Shown: in pieces, positions 1 to 8,249 of the stretch
Numbering within the stretch: position 1 is the first letter of the stretch
Layout: each line of letters opens with the position of its first letter
Source of the DNA: Verrucomicrobiaceae bacterium
GTDB taxonomy: Bacteria; Verrucomicrobiota; Verrucomicrobiia; Verrucomicrobiales; Verrucomicrobiaceae
Length of the DNA: 46,566 nucleotides
NCBI GenBank assembly: GCA_021151605.1
Contig: JAGKWZ010000043.1
Location: 1-46,566, forward strand
Reading direction: 5' to 3'
Position numbers and translations under genes: made by a program
Notes under the pieces: model-generated
Told to the model about the DNA's origin: nothing
The model's database searches: none
Seen by the model: the letters and a program-made list of their open reading frames with translations, nothing else

Positions 1-8
1 CCCCTTTT

Positions 9-281
9 ATGGCCAACATCCGTTCCTCTGAAAAAGACATCCGCCGCACACAGGCACGCACCGCACGCAACCAGACGGTAAAAAGCCGCATTCGCACCCT
101 GCGCAAGAAAGTCCTGACTGCCGTCGAAAAAGGCGATGCCGCAGCCGCCAGCACCAGCCTGAGTGAATTTGCCTCTGCCGCTGACAAAGCCGCCAAGACC
201 AAAGTGCTCCACAAAAACACCTCCAGCCGCCTCAAGGGCCGCTTGGCAGCCAAAGTGGGTGCATTGACCAAGAAGGCTTAA
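9..281 (+). CDS. rpsT: 30S ribosomal protein S20
   Basis: This is the 90-residue small-subunit ribosomal protein S20, which binds 16S rRNA early in 30S assembly. The sequence shows the family pattern: a basic N-terminus (MANIRSSEKDIRRTQARTAR), a long Lys/Arg/Ala-rich helical hairpin, and the typical SxLKGRLAAKV segment near the end. Length matches the usual 85-90 residues. Only 8 bases of upstream sequence are in the window, so its promoter is not seen; the visible bases before the ATG (ccccttttat) hold no Shine-Dalgarno motif. A strong intrinsic terminator follows within 30 bases, so it is probably a single-gene unit or the last gene of one. Confidence 0.97.
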   Translation: MANIRSSEKDIRRTQARTARNQTVKSRIRTLRKKVLTAVEKGDAAAASTSLSEFASAADKAAKTKVLHKNTSSRLKGRLAAKVGALTKKA

Positions 282-307
282 TCGGCCTCTCTGCCCAAAT
301 TTATTCC

Positions 308-340
308 AAACCCGCTGAGCTAGCCGCCAGCGGGTTTTTT
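308..340 (+). terminator. Rho-independent terminator of rpsT
   Basis: Inverted repeat aaacccgct / agcgggttt (308-316 and 329-337) with a 12-base loop, running directly into a T-run (335-340). It lies 27 bases after the rpsT stop, the expected place for an intrinsic terminator. Confidence 0.9.
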
Positions 341-424
341 GCTGGGAAAAATTTGTCTCCTCCCAGTTTTAGATTCCGCCATACCATCACGCAGGCTAAA
401 AAGTGCACGCTACTCCTCCCTACC

Positions 425-1339
425 ATGATCCCACGTCTCCCCATCGCCCCGAAAGGCCCTTCGTTTTCCAAGCTCATCTACGGCACTTGGCGCATCCTTG
501 ACGACGCCGAGACGGCGAATTCCGACGACCTGCTGAAGCGCTTCCACAAATGCCTCGAGCTCGGCATCACCACGCTCGACACCGCCGAAATCTATGGGCT
601 CTACAAGGTCGAAGAATTCATCGGCCAGACTTTGAAAAAGGAGCCCGGCCTGCGCGACAAGCTGGAAATCGTCACCAAATCCGGCATTTACGTCCCCTGC
701 GACTTCCACCCCGACCGCAAAACCGCCTTCTACAATGCTGAGGCGGCTCGCCTCGTGAAAAGCGCGGAGAAAAGCCTGCGCCTCATGGGCATCGACCACA
801 TCGACCTCCTCCTCGTGCATCGTCCCGACTGGCTCACCAGTGCCGATGAAACCGCCGCCGGGCTGAACAAGCTGCTGAAGGAGGGTAAAATCCGCGCCGC
901 CGGTGTCTCGAACTACAACGTGCATCAGTTTGAGCTTCTGAACTCCCGCATGGACCAGCCCCTCGTCACCAATCAGATCGAGTTCAGCCTCCTTCACATG
1001 GACCCGATCTACGACGGCACTGGCGACCAATGCCAGCGCCATCGCATTCACCCCATGGCCTGGTCTCCGCTCGGCAAAGGCGTGCTCATGGACAAGACCG
1101 ACCCCGCCGCCGCCCGCATCCATGCCAAGTGCGCCGAGCTCAGCGCCAAGTATGGAAATGCCACGGTCGATCAACTCGCCTATGCCTGGATCATGGCCCA
1201 CCCCAGCCAGCCCCTGCCGATCATCGGCACGAACAAGCTCGACCGCCTCATCGCCACCGCGAAATCCGCTGAAATCAAACTCGAGCGCGAAGACTGGTAT
1301 GCCCTCTGGACCGCAGCCAAGGGGCACGGGATTCCGTGA
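425..1339 (+). CDS. Aldo/keto reductase (YdhF-like)
   Basis: A 304-residue NADPH-dependent aldo/keto reductase predicted to be cytosolic. The (beta/alpha)8 family tetrad is visible: Asp and Tyr in TLDTAEIYG, Lys in VTKSGIY, and His in LLVHRPDW. The later SNYNVHQFELL and NQIEFSLLH segments, and PMAWSPLGKG, are typical of the E. coli YdhF subgroup, whose natural substrate is poorly defined. The frame is open from a TTG at 353, but that adds 24 residues without family similarity, so the ATG at 425 (MIPRLPIAPKG) is chosen; no Shine-Dalgarno precedes it. An AraC regulator starts 18 bases after the stop on the same strand and probably shares the transcript. The substrate is unknown. Confidence 0.9.
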   Translation: MIPRLPIAPKGPSFSKLIYGTWRILDDAETANSDDLLKRFHKCLELGITTLDTAEIYGLYKVEEFIGQTLKKEPGLRDKLEIVTKSGIYVPCDFHPDRKTAFYNAEAARLVKSAEKSLRLMGIDHIDLLLVHRPDWLTSADETAAGLNKLLKEGKIRAAGVSNYNVHQFELLNSRMDQPLVTNQIEFSLLHMDPIYDGTGDQCQRHRIHPMAWSPLGKGVLMDKTDPAAARIHAKCAELSAKYGNATVDQLAYAWIMAHPSQPLPIIGTNKLDRLIATAKSAEIKLEREDWYALWTAAKGHGIP

Positions 1340-1357
1340 TCCAGCCTTCAAAATGCC

Positions 1358-2317
1358 ATGAACCCGCTGCCTGAGCCGACCCGTGAACTGCTCAGCTTCT
1401 TGACTGCCCAACCGCATGAGGTTTTCGACATGGCGGGACGGATTGATTCCCGCCGATATCTTCCACGCACCTTTCCAGAAGCGCTGCCATTGCGGCTGAG
1501 CCATCAGCGCTACCCGGGCTACCGACGCATGATCGGAGAGAACTGGATGCACTGGCATGACTACTACGAGTGCTTCATCGCCCTCTCCGGGCGGGGAGAA
1601 TTTCGGATGGGCAATGACTGCTTCCATTTCAATCCAGGAGACCTGGTCATCGTCGACCCGCTAAAGATTCATGGTGTGATCGAGATGGAGGCCGCACACA
1701 CGGCCCTGGTTGTCCTGTTTCCTGCGCACATCATCGTCTCTTCACCTGGGCAAATCGATCAGGGCTTCCTCTCAGCTTGGGACCAACGCAAAACTGGCAT
1801 TTTGCCCATGCTTCGTGCTGGAGAAAAAGGTTCGTCGGAGGTGCATGAAGCACTGCTCGAACTCACACGCCTTTGGTTTGGCCAAAAGCCACTGCTGGAG
1901 ATGAAGTTGCATTTTTTGCGCCTTTGTTTTCAGCTAGGCCAGGCGATGGGCAGTCAGGAGGTCACTCCGCCGACGCAGCAAGATCGACCATTGCGCGAGG
2001 AACGTCTGCGGCGTGCGCTGGATCATATCGCCCTTCATGCGCATGAGCCTCTGAGCCAGCCCGCCGTGGCTCGTGCCGCAGGCATGAGCACGAGCCGCTT
2101 CCGCGAGTTCTTCAAAGGCACGACTGGCTGGGGCTTTGCCCAGTATCTGCGTGAGCTGCGTGTCGAGCGAGCGGCGAAGTTGCTTCGTGAATCCAAGGAC
2201 AGCATCGCCACCATCGCTCACATGACCGGTTTCGCGGATCAAAGCCACCTCATGCGCTGCTTTAAGGCCAAATATGGCGTGGCCCCGTTGGGCTATCGGA
2301 AAAAGCACTGCGGGTAG
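1358..2317 (+). CDS. AraC-family transcriptional regulator with cupin sensor domain
   Basis: A 319-residue DNA-binding regulator. The N-terminal half (about residues 45-140) is a cupin-type ligand pocket: WMHWHDYYECFIALSGRGEF, then FNPGDLVIVDPLKIHG. The C-terminal ~100 residues form the double helix-turn-helix of AraC/XylS proteins, with AGMSTSRFREFFKGTTGWGF and the second HTH signature IATIAHMTGFADQSHLMRCF. Such proteins often sense a sugar or aromatic compound and act on adjacent operons. It follows the aldo/keto reductase by 18 bases and may control that gene or the large secreted protein at 2418; the target is inferred from position only. Confidence 0.93.
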   Translation: MNPLPEPTRELLSFLTAQPHEVFDMAGRIDSRRYLPRTFPEALPLRLSHQRYPGYRRMIGENWMHWHDYYECFIALSGRGEFRMGNDCFHFNPGDLVIVDPLKIHGVIEMEAAHTALVVLFPAHIIVSSPGQIDQGFLSAWDQRKTGILPMLRAGEKGSSEVHEALLELTRLWFGQKPLLEMKLHFLRLCFQLGQAMGSQEVTPPTQQDRPLREERLRRALDHIALHAHEPLSQPAVARAAGMSTSRFREFFKGTTGWGFAQYLRELRVERAAKLLRESKDSIATIAHMTGFADQSHLMRCFKAKYGVAPLGYRKKHCG

Positions 2318-2392
2318 AGTTGCGGGCGAAATGTTCTAATTTTCAGGCGAATCGTCCAAGTCGAGATGCCACACGGGCCGCTATTTTTCACG

Positions 2393-2413
2393 GCACCAAC
2401 CCACCCTTGGTGC
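2393..2413 (+). promoter_or_regulatory. Hairpin covering the translation-initiation region of the 2418 gene
   Basis: A perfect 7-bp stem gcaccaa / ttggtgc (2393-2399 and 2407-2413) with a 7-base loop cccaccc ends 4 bases before the ATG at 2418. It occupies the place where a Shine-Dalgarno sequence would lie, and none is present. A role in translation control or RNA stability is inference; a chance hairpin is possible. Confidence 0.35.
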
Positions 2414-2417
2414 TCCC

Positions 2418-5400
2418 ATGAACCCAACCCGCCTTCTCCTCCTCGCGGCAGCGCTTTGTCCTGCTGCCTTTCTTACCGGCCAGCAGGCCGTGCCTGACTC
2501 ACCTGCCATCTGGCGTGAGGTCACAGGCGTCATCAAAAACTATTCAGGTGCCACTTACCTGAACAGCAGCTTCACCCGCCCGCACATTCCTGGCTACCGC
2601 ACCACGCTGGATGGCCGAGTCGGCATTTGTGTCGAGGGTGGTGGCCCGGATGGCGGCACGCCACGCTACACGCTTTACACCCCGGAAAAGATGACGACGC
2701 CTTTCCTCAATGCGGCGGCGGGTTCCTACACCATGACCAGCAGCGCGGTGAAGTGGATGGACGGCTTCGCCAGTGCCAGTGCCAGCCGTCTTCAATACAC
2801 GGACGGCGTCCGCAGTGTGTCCCACGCCTGCCTGTGGGATGACACACCGGCCACTGTGGATGCCAGTGGCAACGACGTTTACAATGTGAAGGTCGTGGTC
2901 ACCAGCATCACCGGCTCGGGTAGCACCGCGCGCACGAGGTTGTTTTCGACTCCGATCCGCATCGTTGTCAGCAATCCGAAAACGACCACAGCTGCGATCA
3001 CCTCGATCACGAAAACAGGCACCACCACGGCCAGCATTGAGTTTCCATTTCAGGCAGGTGGCTTTGAACCGATGGTCGTTGGTGATGGCAGGCTGCTTGT
3101 GTTGCGTGTGGGTAGTCCTTCGATGAGTTGGACAGATCCTGTGTCCGGCGCGGCTGGCATCACAAGCGGCCAAGGCTGCGATGTCGTTTACTGCTACTAC
3201 ACTACGGGTGCCACGGCGGATGCCTCCCAGTGGAACAACTGCGTCCCCATCACCCACGCGCCTTACGACACACGAATCAACAACCTCTTTGGCTTTGCCC
3301 GTGCGCCTTTCCGTGATTCCGAGGGCAATCTCATCGCCGATGGCGAAGACATCGGCGGCAGCTATCCCTGGATGGATCGTCATGCGAAGATGCTCTTCAT
3401 CGAGGCGGGTTTCGACCGTCTCCACTACCTCTCCGGCGGCACCTGGAACAACAGCCGCTATCCACAGACCAGTGTACCCGAGGAGCCTGCTGACTACCTG
3501 AGTGCTGAGGATGGTGGTAAACACCAGTGTGTTTCCGTGATCGGCCTCTGGACGCATGGAAAACTCGTGCAGCTCGATAACTTCCTCAATGACATCGACT
3601 ACGCTGTCGGTGGTGGCGATCCCGCCGGGCCACAGTCACGCATGGTCACGCTTTTCAATCCCAACAGCGGCCCACTCGGTAATGAAAACGGTCAGCTGCG
3701 CCTCGGTTATGGCCGCGCCACGATCAAAATGCCCGCAGGTGAAAACGACAATGGCAACATCATCGACTCCATCGAAAACCTCTTCAATTATCGCAAGTGG
3801 GCACGCCCCTCAAACCTTCGCGATGTCTCCTGGCTCATGACAGATGGCAAACAGGCCGACGAAGTCGCTTTCGATGATTACCTGGATCCCGACGCGCTGA
3901 TCATCGCCCCAATGAATGGAGCCCTGACCTTTGTGAACAGCGGCACTGGGATGAACTACTACACCCATCACAGCGGCTGGAGCACGACGACGAACACCTT
4001 TGTCAATCCGATCAAACTCGCCAATGCCGCCACACCAGTGAGCACGCGCTGGGTCACGCCCAAGCACGGTCTCGTGGTAGGCAATGGCCGGCTCGAGCCG
4101 GCTGCCACGGGCGGCGTGCATGGCAAAGGTTTCTGGATGAATGGCAACATCGGCCTTGAGTTTGATGTGCTGGCTCAACCAAGCGATACTCCCACGGTGA
4201 AAACGGTGCGCCAAAAGAGCTGGTACATCAGCCTGTTTGTGGATTGCCGCTTCACCGATGACACCACCGAGCGACGCCTCGTCACCTTCCCAGATGGCAC
4301 CAGCATTCGCCTCTATGGTCGTCGTCAGATCCTGTATGCCAACAGCGCTGGTGTCATCGTGAACCGCATCACGCTGCCGACTGCACTGGCCAGCGTGCCA
4401 GCCAATGCCATGGACGACCTTTTGCCCCAGAAAGGCTGGGCACACCTCGCCTTCCAGACACGGAACAATGGCACTGAGGTCGATTTCCACCTCAACGGTC
4501 TGCCTTACTCACGCTGGCGCGACATCTACACCAGCCTCTTCATGCCCGTCGTGGGCAAAGTCAGCCTTGGTAAACCTTCCGCAGGCACTGGCATCACCGG
4601 ATTCAGCGGCTGGATCGATGACTTCAAGATGATCGCCCATGCTGTCGATTTCGAAACCTGCTGCAATCACGCGGGCGGCACGCTCGTGGGCCTGCCCACA
4701 ACTTACACGGGAGACTTCAAAACCAAGTTTGCCGACCGTTTCCCCGCCTGGACGCATGAGGTCATCTCTGCCCATCTCAAAGACTACGGCGAGGCCACTC
4801 ATCCGAAGTATGCCTGCTTCTACAACTATAAGCAGGACTTCGCCGTGCATCTCAACAACATCCCCAGTGGCACCGTCAGCCTGAGGCAGAGTGTTCATTT
4901 CCCCGAGGGGCCACTTTTCCACAATGCTCCTCGTCCGCACAGCGTGCAGAACCAGTTCTGCATCACCTGCCACCACAGCGCTGGCAAACCCGGACTCGAT
5001 CTCGATGCCATCACGCTCGACACCGCTTTCCACGCAAAGGATGACAATCGCCGTCAGCCGCTCCAGCCGCCAAAGCGCATCTATGGGCGCATTCCTGCGG
5101 GCTTGATCGATACCCCAACAACGCCACAGCCGACGACCGCCATCGACCTTCCCGCAGGTGGCAAATTGATCGACGAATGGATGCTCGGTGCCTGGACGGG
5201 GCCTGCCACGGTGCAAAGCTGGACCGTTGTCGATGCGAATGGTGATGAACTCATGCCGCTCGTTGCCGGGGCCGTCATTGACCCTGCCAAAATCGGCACG
5301 GACAGCTTCAGTATCCGCGCCAATCTCAACAGTGCTCAGGGCAGCGTCGTGCTTCAACTCGACACCGCAGCAACAAACACGCGTCCCGAGCCCCCCTATT

Positions 5401-6104
5401 CCCTCTACGGCACGGCGATGAATCCGAATGCCACCCAGGTCATGAGCATCGGGGCCCACACCATCAAGGCAACACCTGCGGGTGGTGCTCAGGTCTCTCT
5501 CGCCTTCACCGTCGCCAGCGGCACTCGTGTCATCGCCGACTACCGCGATGACTACAAATCTGGCAGTCCCAAACCCGAATGGAGCTACTGGTGGAACGCC
5601 AATGGGATCGTCAGCAATCCCGATAACTTCCAGGCTTTAAACTGGAGCGTCGCTTCAGGGCGCTACATGCTGGATGGACTCGCCTTCCCTGCCACCGGCA
5701 CGGATTGCAACTACGGCTCCATCCACAGCACGGGCGGCCATCCCGGCAAAGGCAGCACCCAGCAGACGGCAGGAAAACCTGACCGCGTCGTGCTCGCCGC
5801 CTACACCGTGAAGCTGGCTGGTTACTACGGCATCAATAACAGCTTCGTCAGCGTCGGCAGCACTGCGGGCAATGGCGTGCAGCTTCTGGTATATAAAGAC
5901 ACCGCCATCGGCACCGTCTTCACGAACACATTCACCAGCACCTGTGCTCCAGCAGCCACGCTGAGTTTCAATCACAACCTCGGTCAGCTTCAGGTGGGAG
6001 ACATCATCTACGTCGGTGTCGGCCCGAACACGACCGACGGCAACGACAGCTTCAACCTCGATTACAGCATCGTCTTCAATCCCACCGCCAATCCCGTGCC
6101 CTAA
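2418..6104 (+). CDS. Large secreted LamG-like protein with a CxxCH haem-type motif
   Basis: A 1228-residue exported protein of unknown function. The N-terminus (MNPTRLLLLAAALCPAAFLTGQQA) is a clear signal peptide. Residues ~550-750 resemble a LamG/concanavalin-like lectin domain: a strand-rich segment with GWAHLAFQTRNNG, FHLNGLPYSRW and the closing GWIDDFKMIAHAV, as in Laminin_G_3 proteins that bind carbohydrate. At residue ~848 there is CITCH, a c-type haem-binding signature, in a segment with several histidines. The rest is beta-rich with no family I recognise; the C-terminus (DDYKSGSPKPEWSYWWNANG onward) looks like another carbohydrate-binding-like beta-sandwich. The next gene also encodes a CxxCH protein of a verrucomicrobial/planctomycete family, which may be functionally linked. 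The start is supported by the signal peptide; a perfect hairpin terminator follows the stop. Confidence 0.85.
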   Translation: MNPTRLLLLAAALCPAAFLTGQQAVPDSPAIWREVTGVIKNYSGATYLNSSFTRPHIPGYRTTLDGRVGICVEGGGPDGGTPRYTLYTPEKMTTPFLNAAAGSYTMTSSAVKWMDGFASASASRLQYTDGVRSVSHACLWDDTPATVDASGNDVYNVKVVVTSITGSGSTARTRLFSTPIRIVVSNPKTTTAAITSITKTGTTTASIEFPFQAGGFEPMVVGDGRLLVLRVGSPSMSWTDPVSGAAGITSGQGCDVVYCYYTTGATADASQWNNCVPITHAPYDTRINNLFGFARAPFRDSEGNLIADGEDIGGSYPWMDRHAKMLFIEAGFDRLHYLSGGTWNNSRYPQTSVPEEPADYLSAEDGGKHQCVSVIGLWTHGKLVQLDNFLNDIDYAVGGGDPAGPQSRMVTLFNPNSGPLGNENGQLRLGYGRATIKMPAGENDNGNIIDSIENLFNYRKWARPSNLRDVSWLMTDGKQADEVAFDDYLDPDALIIAPMNGALTFVNSGTGMNYYTHHSGWSTTTNTFVNPIKLANAATPVSTRWVTPKHGLVVGNGRLEPAATGGVHGKGFWMNGNIGLEFDVLAQPSDTPTVKTVRQKSWYISLFVDCRFTDDTTERRLVTFPDGTSIRLYGRRQILYANSAGVIVNRITLPTALASVPANAMDDLLPQKGWAHLAFQTRNNGTEVDFHLNGLPYSRWRDIYTSLFMPVVGKVSLGKPSAGTGITGFSGWIDDFKMIAHAVDFETCCNHAGGTLVGLPTTYTGDFKTKFADRFPAWTHEVISAHLKDYGEATHPKYACFYNYKQDFAVHLNNIPSGTVSLRQSVHFPEGPLFHNAPRPHSVQNQFCITCHHSAGKPGLDLDAITLDTAFHAKDDNRRQPLQPPKRIYGRIPAGLIDTPTTPQPTTAIDLPAGGKLIDEWMLGAWTGPATVQSWTVVDANGDELMPLVAGAVIDPAKIGTDSFSIRANLNSAQGSVVLQLDTAATNTRPEPPYSLYGTAMNPNATQVMSIGAHTIKATPAGGAQVSLAFTVASGTRVIADYRDDYKSGSPKPEWSYWWNANGIVSNPDNFQALNWSVASGRYMLDGLAFPATGTDCNYGSIHSTGGHPGKGSTQQTAGKPDRVVLAAYTVKLAGYYGINNSFVSVGSTAGNGVQLLVYKDTAIGTVFTNTFTSTCAPAATLSFNHNLGQLQVGDIIYVGVGPNTTDGNDSFNLDYSIVFNPTANPVP

Positions 6105-6123
6105 ACACGACTGATTAAGATCC

Positions 6124-6157
6124 ACCTATCTCGGAGCAATACCGCTCCGAGATAGGT
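6124..6157 (+). terminator. Perfect 14-bp hairpin, probable terminator
   Basis: Arms 6124-6137 (acctatctcggagc) and 6144-6157 (gctccgagataggt) are fully complementary with a 6-base loop. It begins 20 bases after the stop of the large secreted protein. The bases that follow are only weakly T-rich (tcttcaacggttt), so it may act as a terminator or as a 3'-end stabilising structure. Confidence 0.7.
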
Positions 6158-6289
6158 TCTTCAACGGTTTGAGGACGGGCTGGTGCCAATCGCCCCAGCC
6201 TTAAGATCAAAGTGACGTGAGCGAACTTTAGGTGCGGTTGTAAATCGGGATAGACCCGGCATTCCCCGCCCGTCATACAAGGCCCCGCT

Positions 6290-8134
6290 TTGATCTCGAA
6301 AACTCTTATCCTCCTCGCACTCTCGCTACCGCTCTCGACTCTACCAGCCGAGGATAAAGAACTGGCAGCCATGCAGACGGCAGCCAAGAAGGCCTTCAAG
6401 CAGGACGTCGAGAAGTTCGCAGCCAAGTATTGTTTCGAATGCCATGGCAATCGCCGCTCGAAGGCTGGGCTCAATTTCGAGATCGCCATTCGCAAGCCGG
6501 GTGATCCAGGCCTTTCTCGCAAGTGGATGGACGCCATCGCGAATGTGCAGGCACACGACATGCCGCCCGAAGACGCGGATCAGCCCTCCGACGATGAGCG
6601 GAAGCGCTTCCTCGATGCGCTGGCGCAGATCAAATACCTCAGCGCCCGCGATCCGGGACCGTTTGTCATCCGCCGCCTCACCAAAGTCGAGTATGGCAAC
6701 ACGCTGCATGATCTTCTCGGCGTCGATGCCGCCATCGCGAAGGAATTGCCCGATGAAGTGCCCGGCGAGGGCTATCTCAACTCGCTCTCGCCGATGCAGA
6801 CCGAGCAGTATCTCGGCATCGCGAATGCGGCGCTGCAACAAATGCCCGCCGAGGCTCAGAAGCGGCTGTTTGGAGCAAAAGAGGCGGATGTCCGCGATGT
6901 CGCGCGAAAACTTGCCCGCACCGCGTATCGCCGACCGCCGACTGAGGAGGAACTCAACGTGCTCGTGAAGGTTTTCGAGCTCGGCACGGCCAACAAGCTC
7001 AACCGCGACGCTGCGCTGCGCTTCATGCTGAAGGCCGTGCTCGTCTCCCCGCAGTTTCTTTTCATCACGCCGTCCAAAGACGCACCCACGGGCGAGAAGA
7101 TCGTGCCGCTGGATGATTACCAGCTCGCCAGCCGCCTTTCGTATCTGCTGTGGGCCACCATGCCGGACGCAGAGCTGTCCAAGCTCGCCGATGAAGGCAA
7201 GCTGCACGAGCCCGACGTGCTCAAAGCACAAACGGAGCGACTTTTGGCCGACAAACGCTCGCGAGCTTTGTTTGATGGTTTCGGTGCGCAATGGCTCGGA
7301 ACGGCCGAGTTGAAGGACAAGACCTTCGACGCCGCCAAGTTCCCCGAAATGACCGCCGAACTGCGCGCCGCGATGTATGACGAGGCGCGGCTCTTCTTTG
7401 AAAGCATCGTGCGGGAGAACCGCAGTGTCGTCAGCTTTGTGAACAGCGACTACACCTTCCTCAATGGCACGCTCGCCAAGATCTACGGCCTCGAAAAGCA
7501 GATCACCGGCCCCGACATGCAAAAGGTGAAGCTCACCGATGCGAATCGCGGTGGCATCCTCGCCATGCCCGGCGTGCTCGCCACCACGTCCTTCGCCACG
7601 CGCACCAGCGCCGTGAAGCGCGGCGTGTGGGTTTTGGAACAAGTGCTCGGCCAACGAGTGCCGCCCGCACCGCCGAATGTGCCTGCGCTCGAAAAGCAGG
7701 ACAAACGTAAGGTCGCCAATCTCACGCTGCGCCAGCGCACCGAACTGCACCGCACCAACGCCGTATGCGCCAACTGCCACAAGCTCCTCGACCCCATCGG
7801 CTTCGGTTTGGAGAACTTCGACGCCATCGGCCGCTGGAGAGACCAAGACGAATCCGGTGGTGCCATTGATGCCGTCGGCGAACTCCCCGGCGGCAAACGC
7901 TTCTCCTCGCCGAAGGAACTCAAAGCCCTCATCGCCGCCCGCGAGACCGACCTCGCCCGCAACCTCACCGAAAAGCTCCTCGCCTACGCCCTCTGCCGCC
8001 AACTCGAAGGCTACGACCACATCATCGTGGACCAGATGCTCCAAACCATCGCCAAAGACGGCCACAAGATGCAGACGCTGATCACCGAGATCGTCACGAG
8101 TTATCCTTTCCTGAACCGCCGGGTGGTGGAGTGA
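6290..8134 (+). CDS. DUF1587/DUF1592/DUF1588/DUF1585 cytochrome-like exported protein
   Basis: A 614-residue exported protein of a family expanded in Planctomycetes and Verrucomicrobia. After a signal peptide (MISKTLILLALSLPLSTLPA) comes a first CxxCH, CFECH at residues 48-52. The conserved blocks follow in order: VIRRLTKVEYGNTLHDLLG (DUF1587, ~125-145), ARKLARTAYRRPPTEEEL (DUF1595), QLASRLSYLLWATMPDAEL (DUF1592), and the DUF1588 region with GGILAMPGVLATTSFATRTS and a second CxxCH, CANCH at 493-497, in front of KLLDPIGFGLENFDAIGRWR; DUF1585 ends the protein. The two haem-type motifs suggest a periplasmic c-type cytochrome, but no reaction is established. It is compact for the family, lacking most of the region usually found between DUF1587 and DUF1595. 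Its frequent partner, a DUF1552 protein, is not downstream. The start is a TTG at 6290, chosen because it begins a good signal peptide. Confidence 0.9.
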   Translation: MISKTLILLALSLPLSTLPAEDKELAAMQTAAKKAFKQDVEKFAAKYCFECHGNRRSKAGLNFEIAIRKPGDPGLSRKWMDAIANVQAHDMPPEDADQPSDDERKRFLDALAQIKYLSARDPGPFVIRRLTKVEYGNTLHDLLGVDAAIAKELPDEVPGEGYLNSLSPMQTEQYLGIANAALQQMPAEAQKRLFGAKEADVRDVARKLARTAYRRPPTEEELNVLVKVFELGTANKLNRDAALRFMLKAVLVSPQFLFITPSKDAPTGEKIVPLDDYQLASRLSYLLWATMPDAELSKLADEGKLHEPDVLKAQTERLLADKRSRALFDGFGAQWLGTAELKDKTFDAAKFPEMTAELRAAMYDEARLFFESIVRENRSVVSFVNSDYTFLNGTLAKIYGLEKQITGPDMQKVKLTDANRGGILAMPGVLATTSFATRTSAVKRGVWVLEQVLGQRVPPAPPNVPALEKQDKRKVANLTLRQRTELHRTNAVCANCHKLLDPIGFGLENFDAIGRWRDQDESGGAIDAVGELPGGKRFSSPKELKALIAARETDLARNLTEKLLAYALCRQLEGYDHIIVDQMLQTIAKDGHKMQTLITEIVTSYPFLNRRVVE

Positions 8135-8249
8135 GTGGAAGGCAGCGAAAAATTTCACAGGCTGAACAACTCTCGGCATCATGGGACTTCAGCGCCAAAT
8201 AGATGCCTATTTGACGGCGATGCCATGAGCCGATAAGCCTCCCCAAATC

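Noticed and set aside
410..1627. A 405-codon minus-strand open frame opposite the aldo/keto reductase
   Set aside because: Antisense to a recognised enzyme and to the start of the AraC gene, with no signal peptide, domain or start context.
4509..5459. Long minus-strand open frame opposite the LamG/CxxCH gene
   Set aside because: No recognisable domain; the plus-strand protein has a signal peptide and a continuous beta-rich sequence.
6341..8182. A 613-codon open frame on the minus strand opposite the DUF1592 gene
   Set aside because: It lies almost exactly antisense to a gene with clear domains, has a His/Glu/Val/Gly-biased composition and no motif; it is a by-product of high-GC codon use.
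8196..8213. Hairpin caaatag / ctatttg between the DUF1592 and adenylate-kinase-like genes
   Set aside because: Only 7 A/T-rich base pairs and no T-run, so not a convincing terminator.
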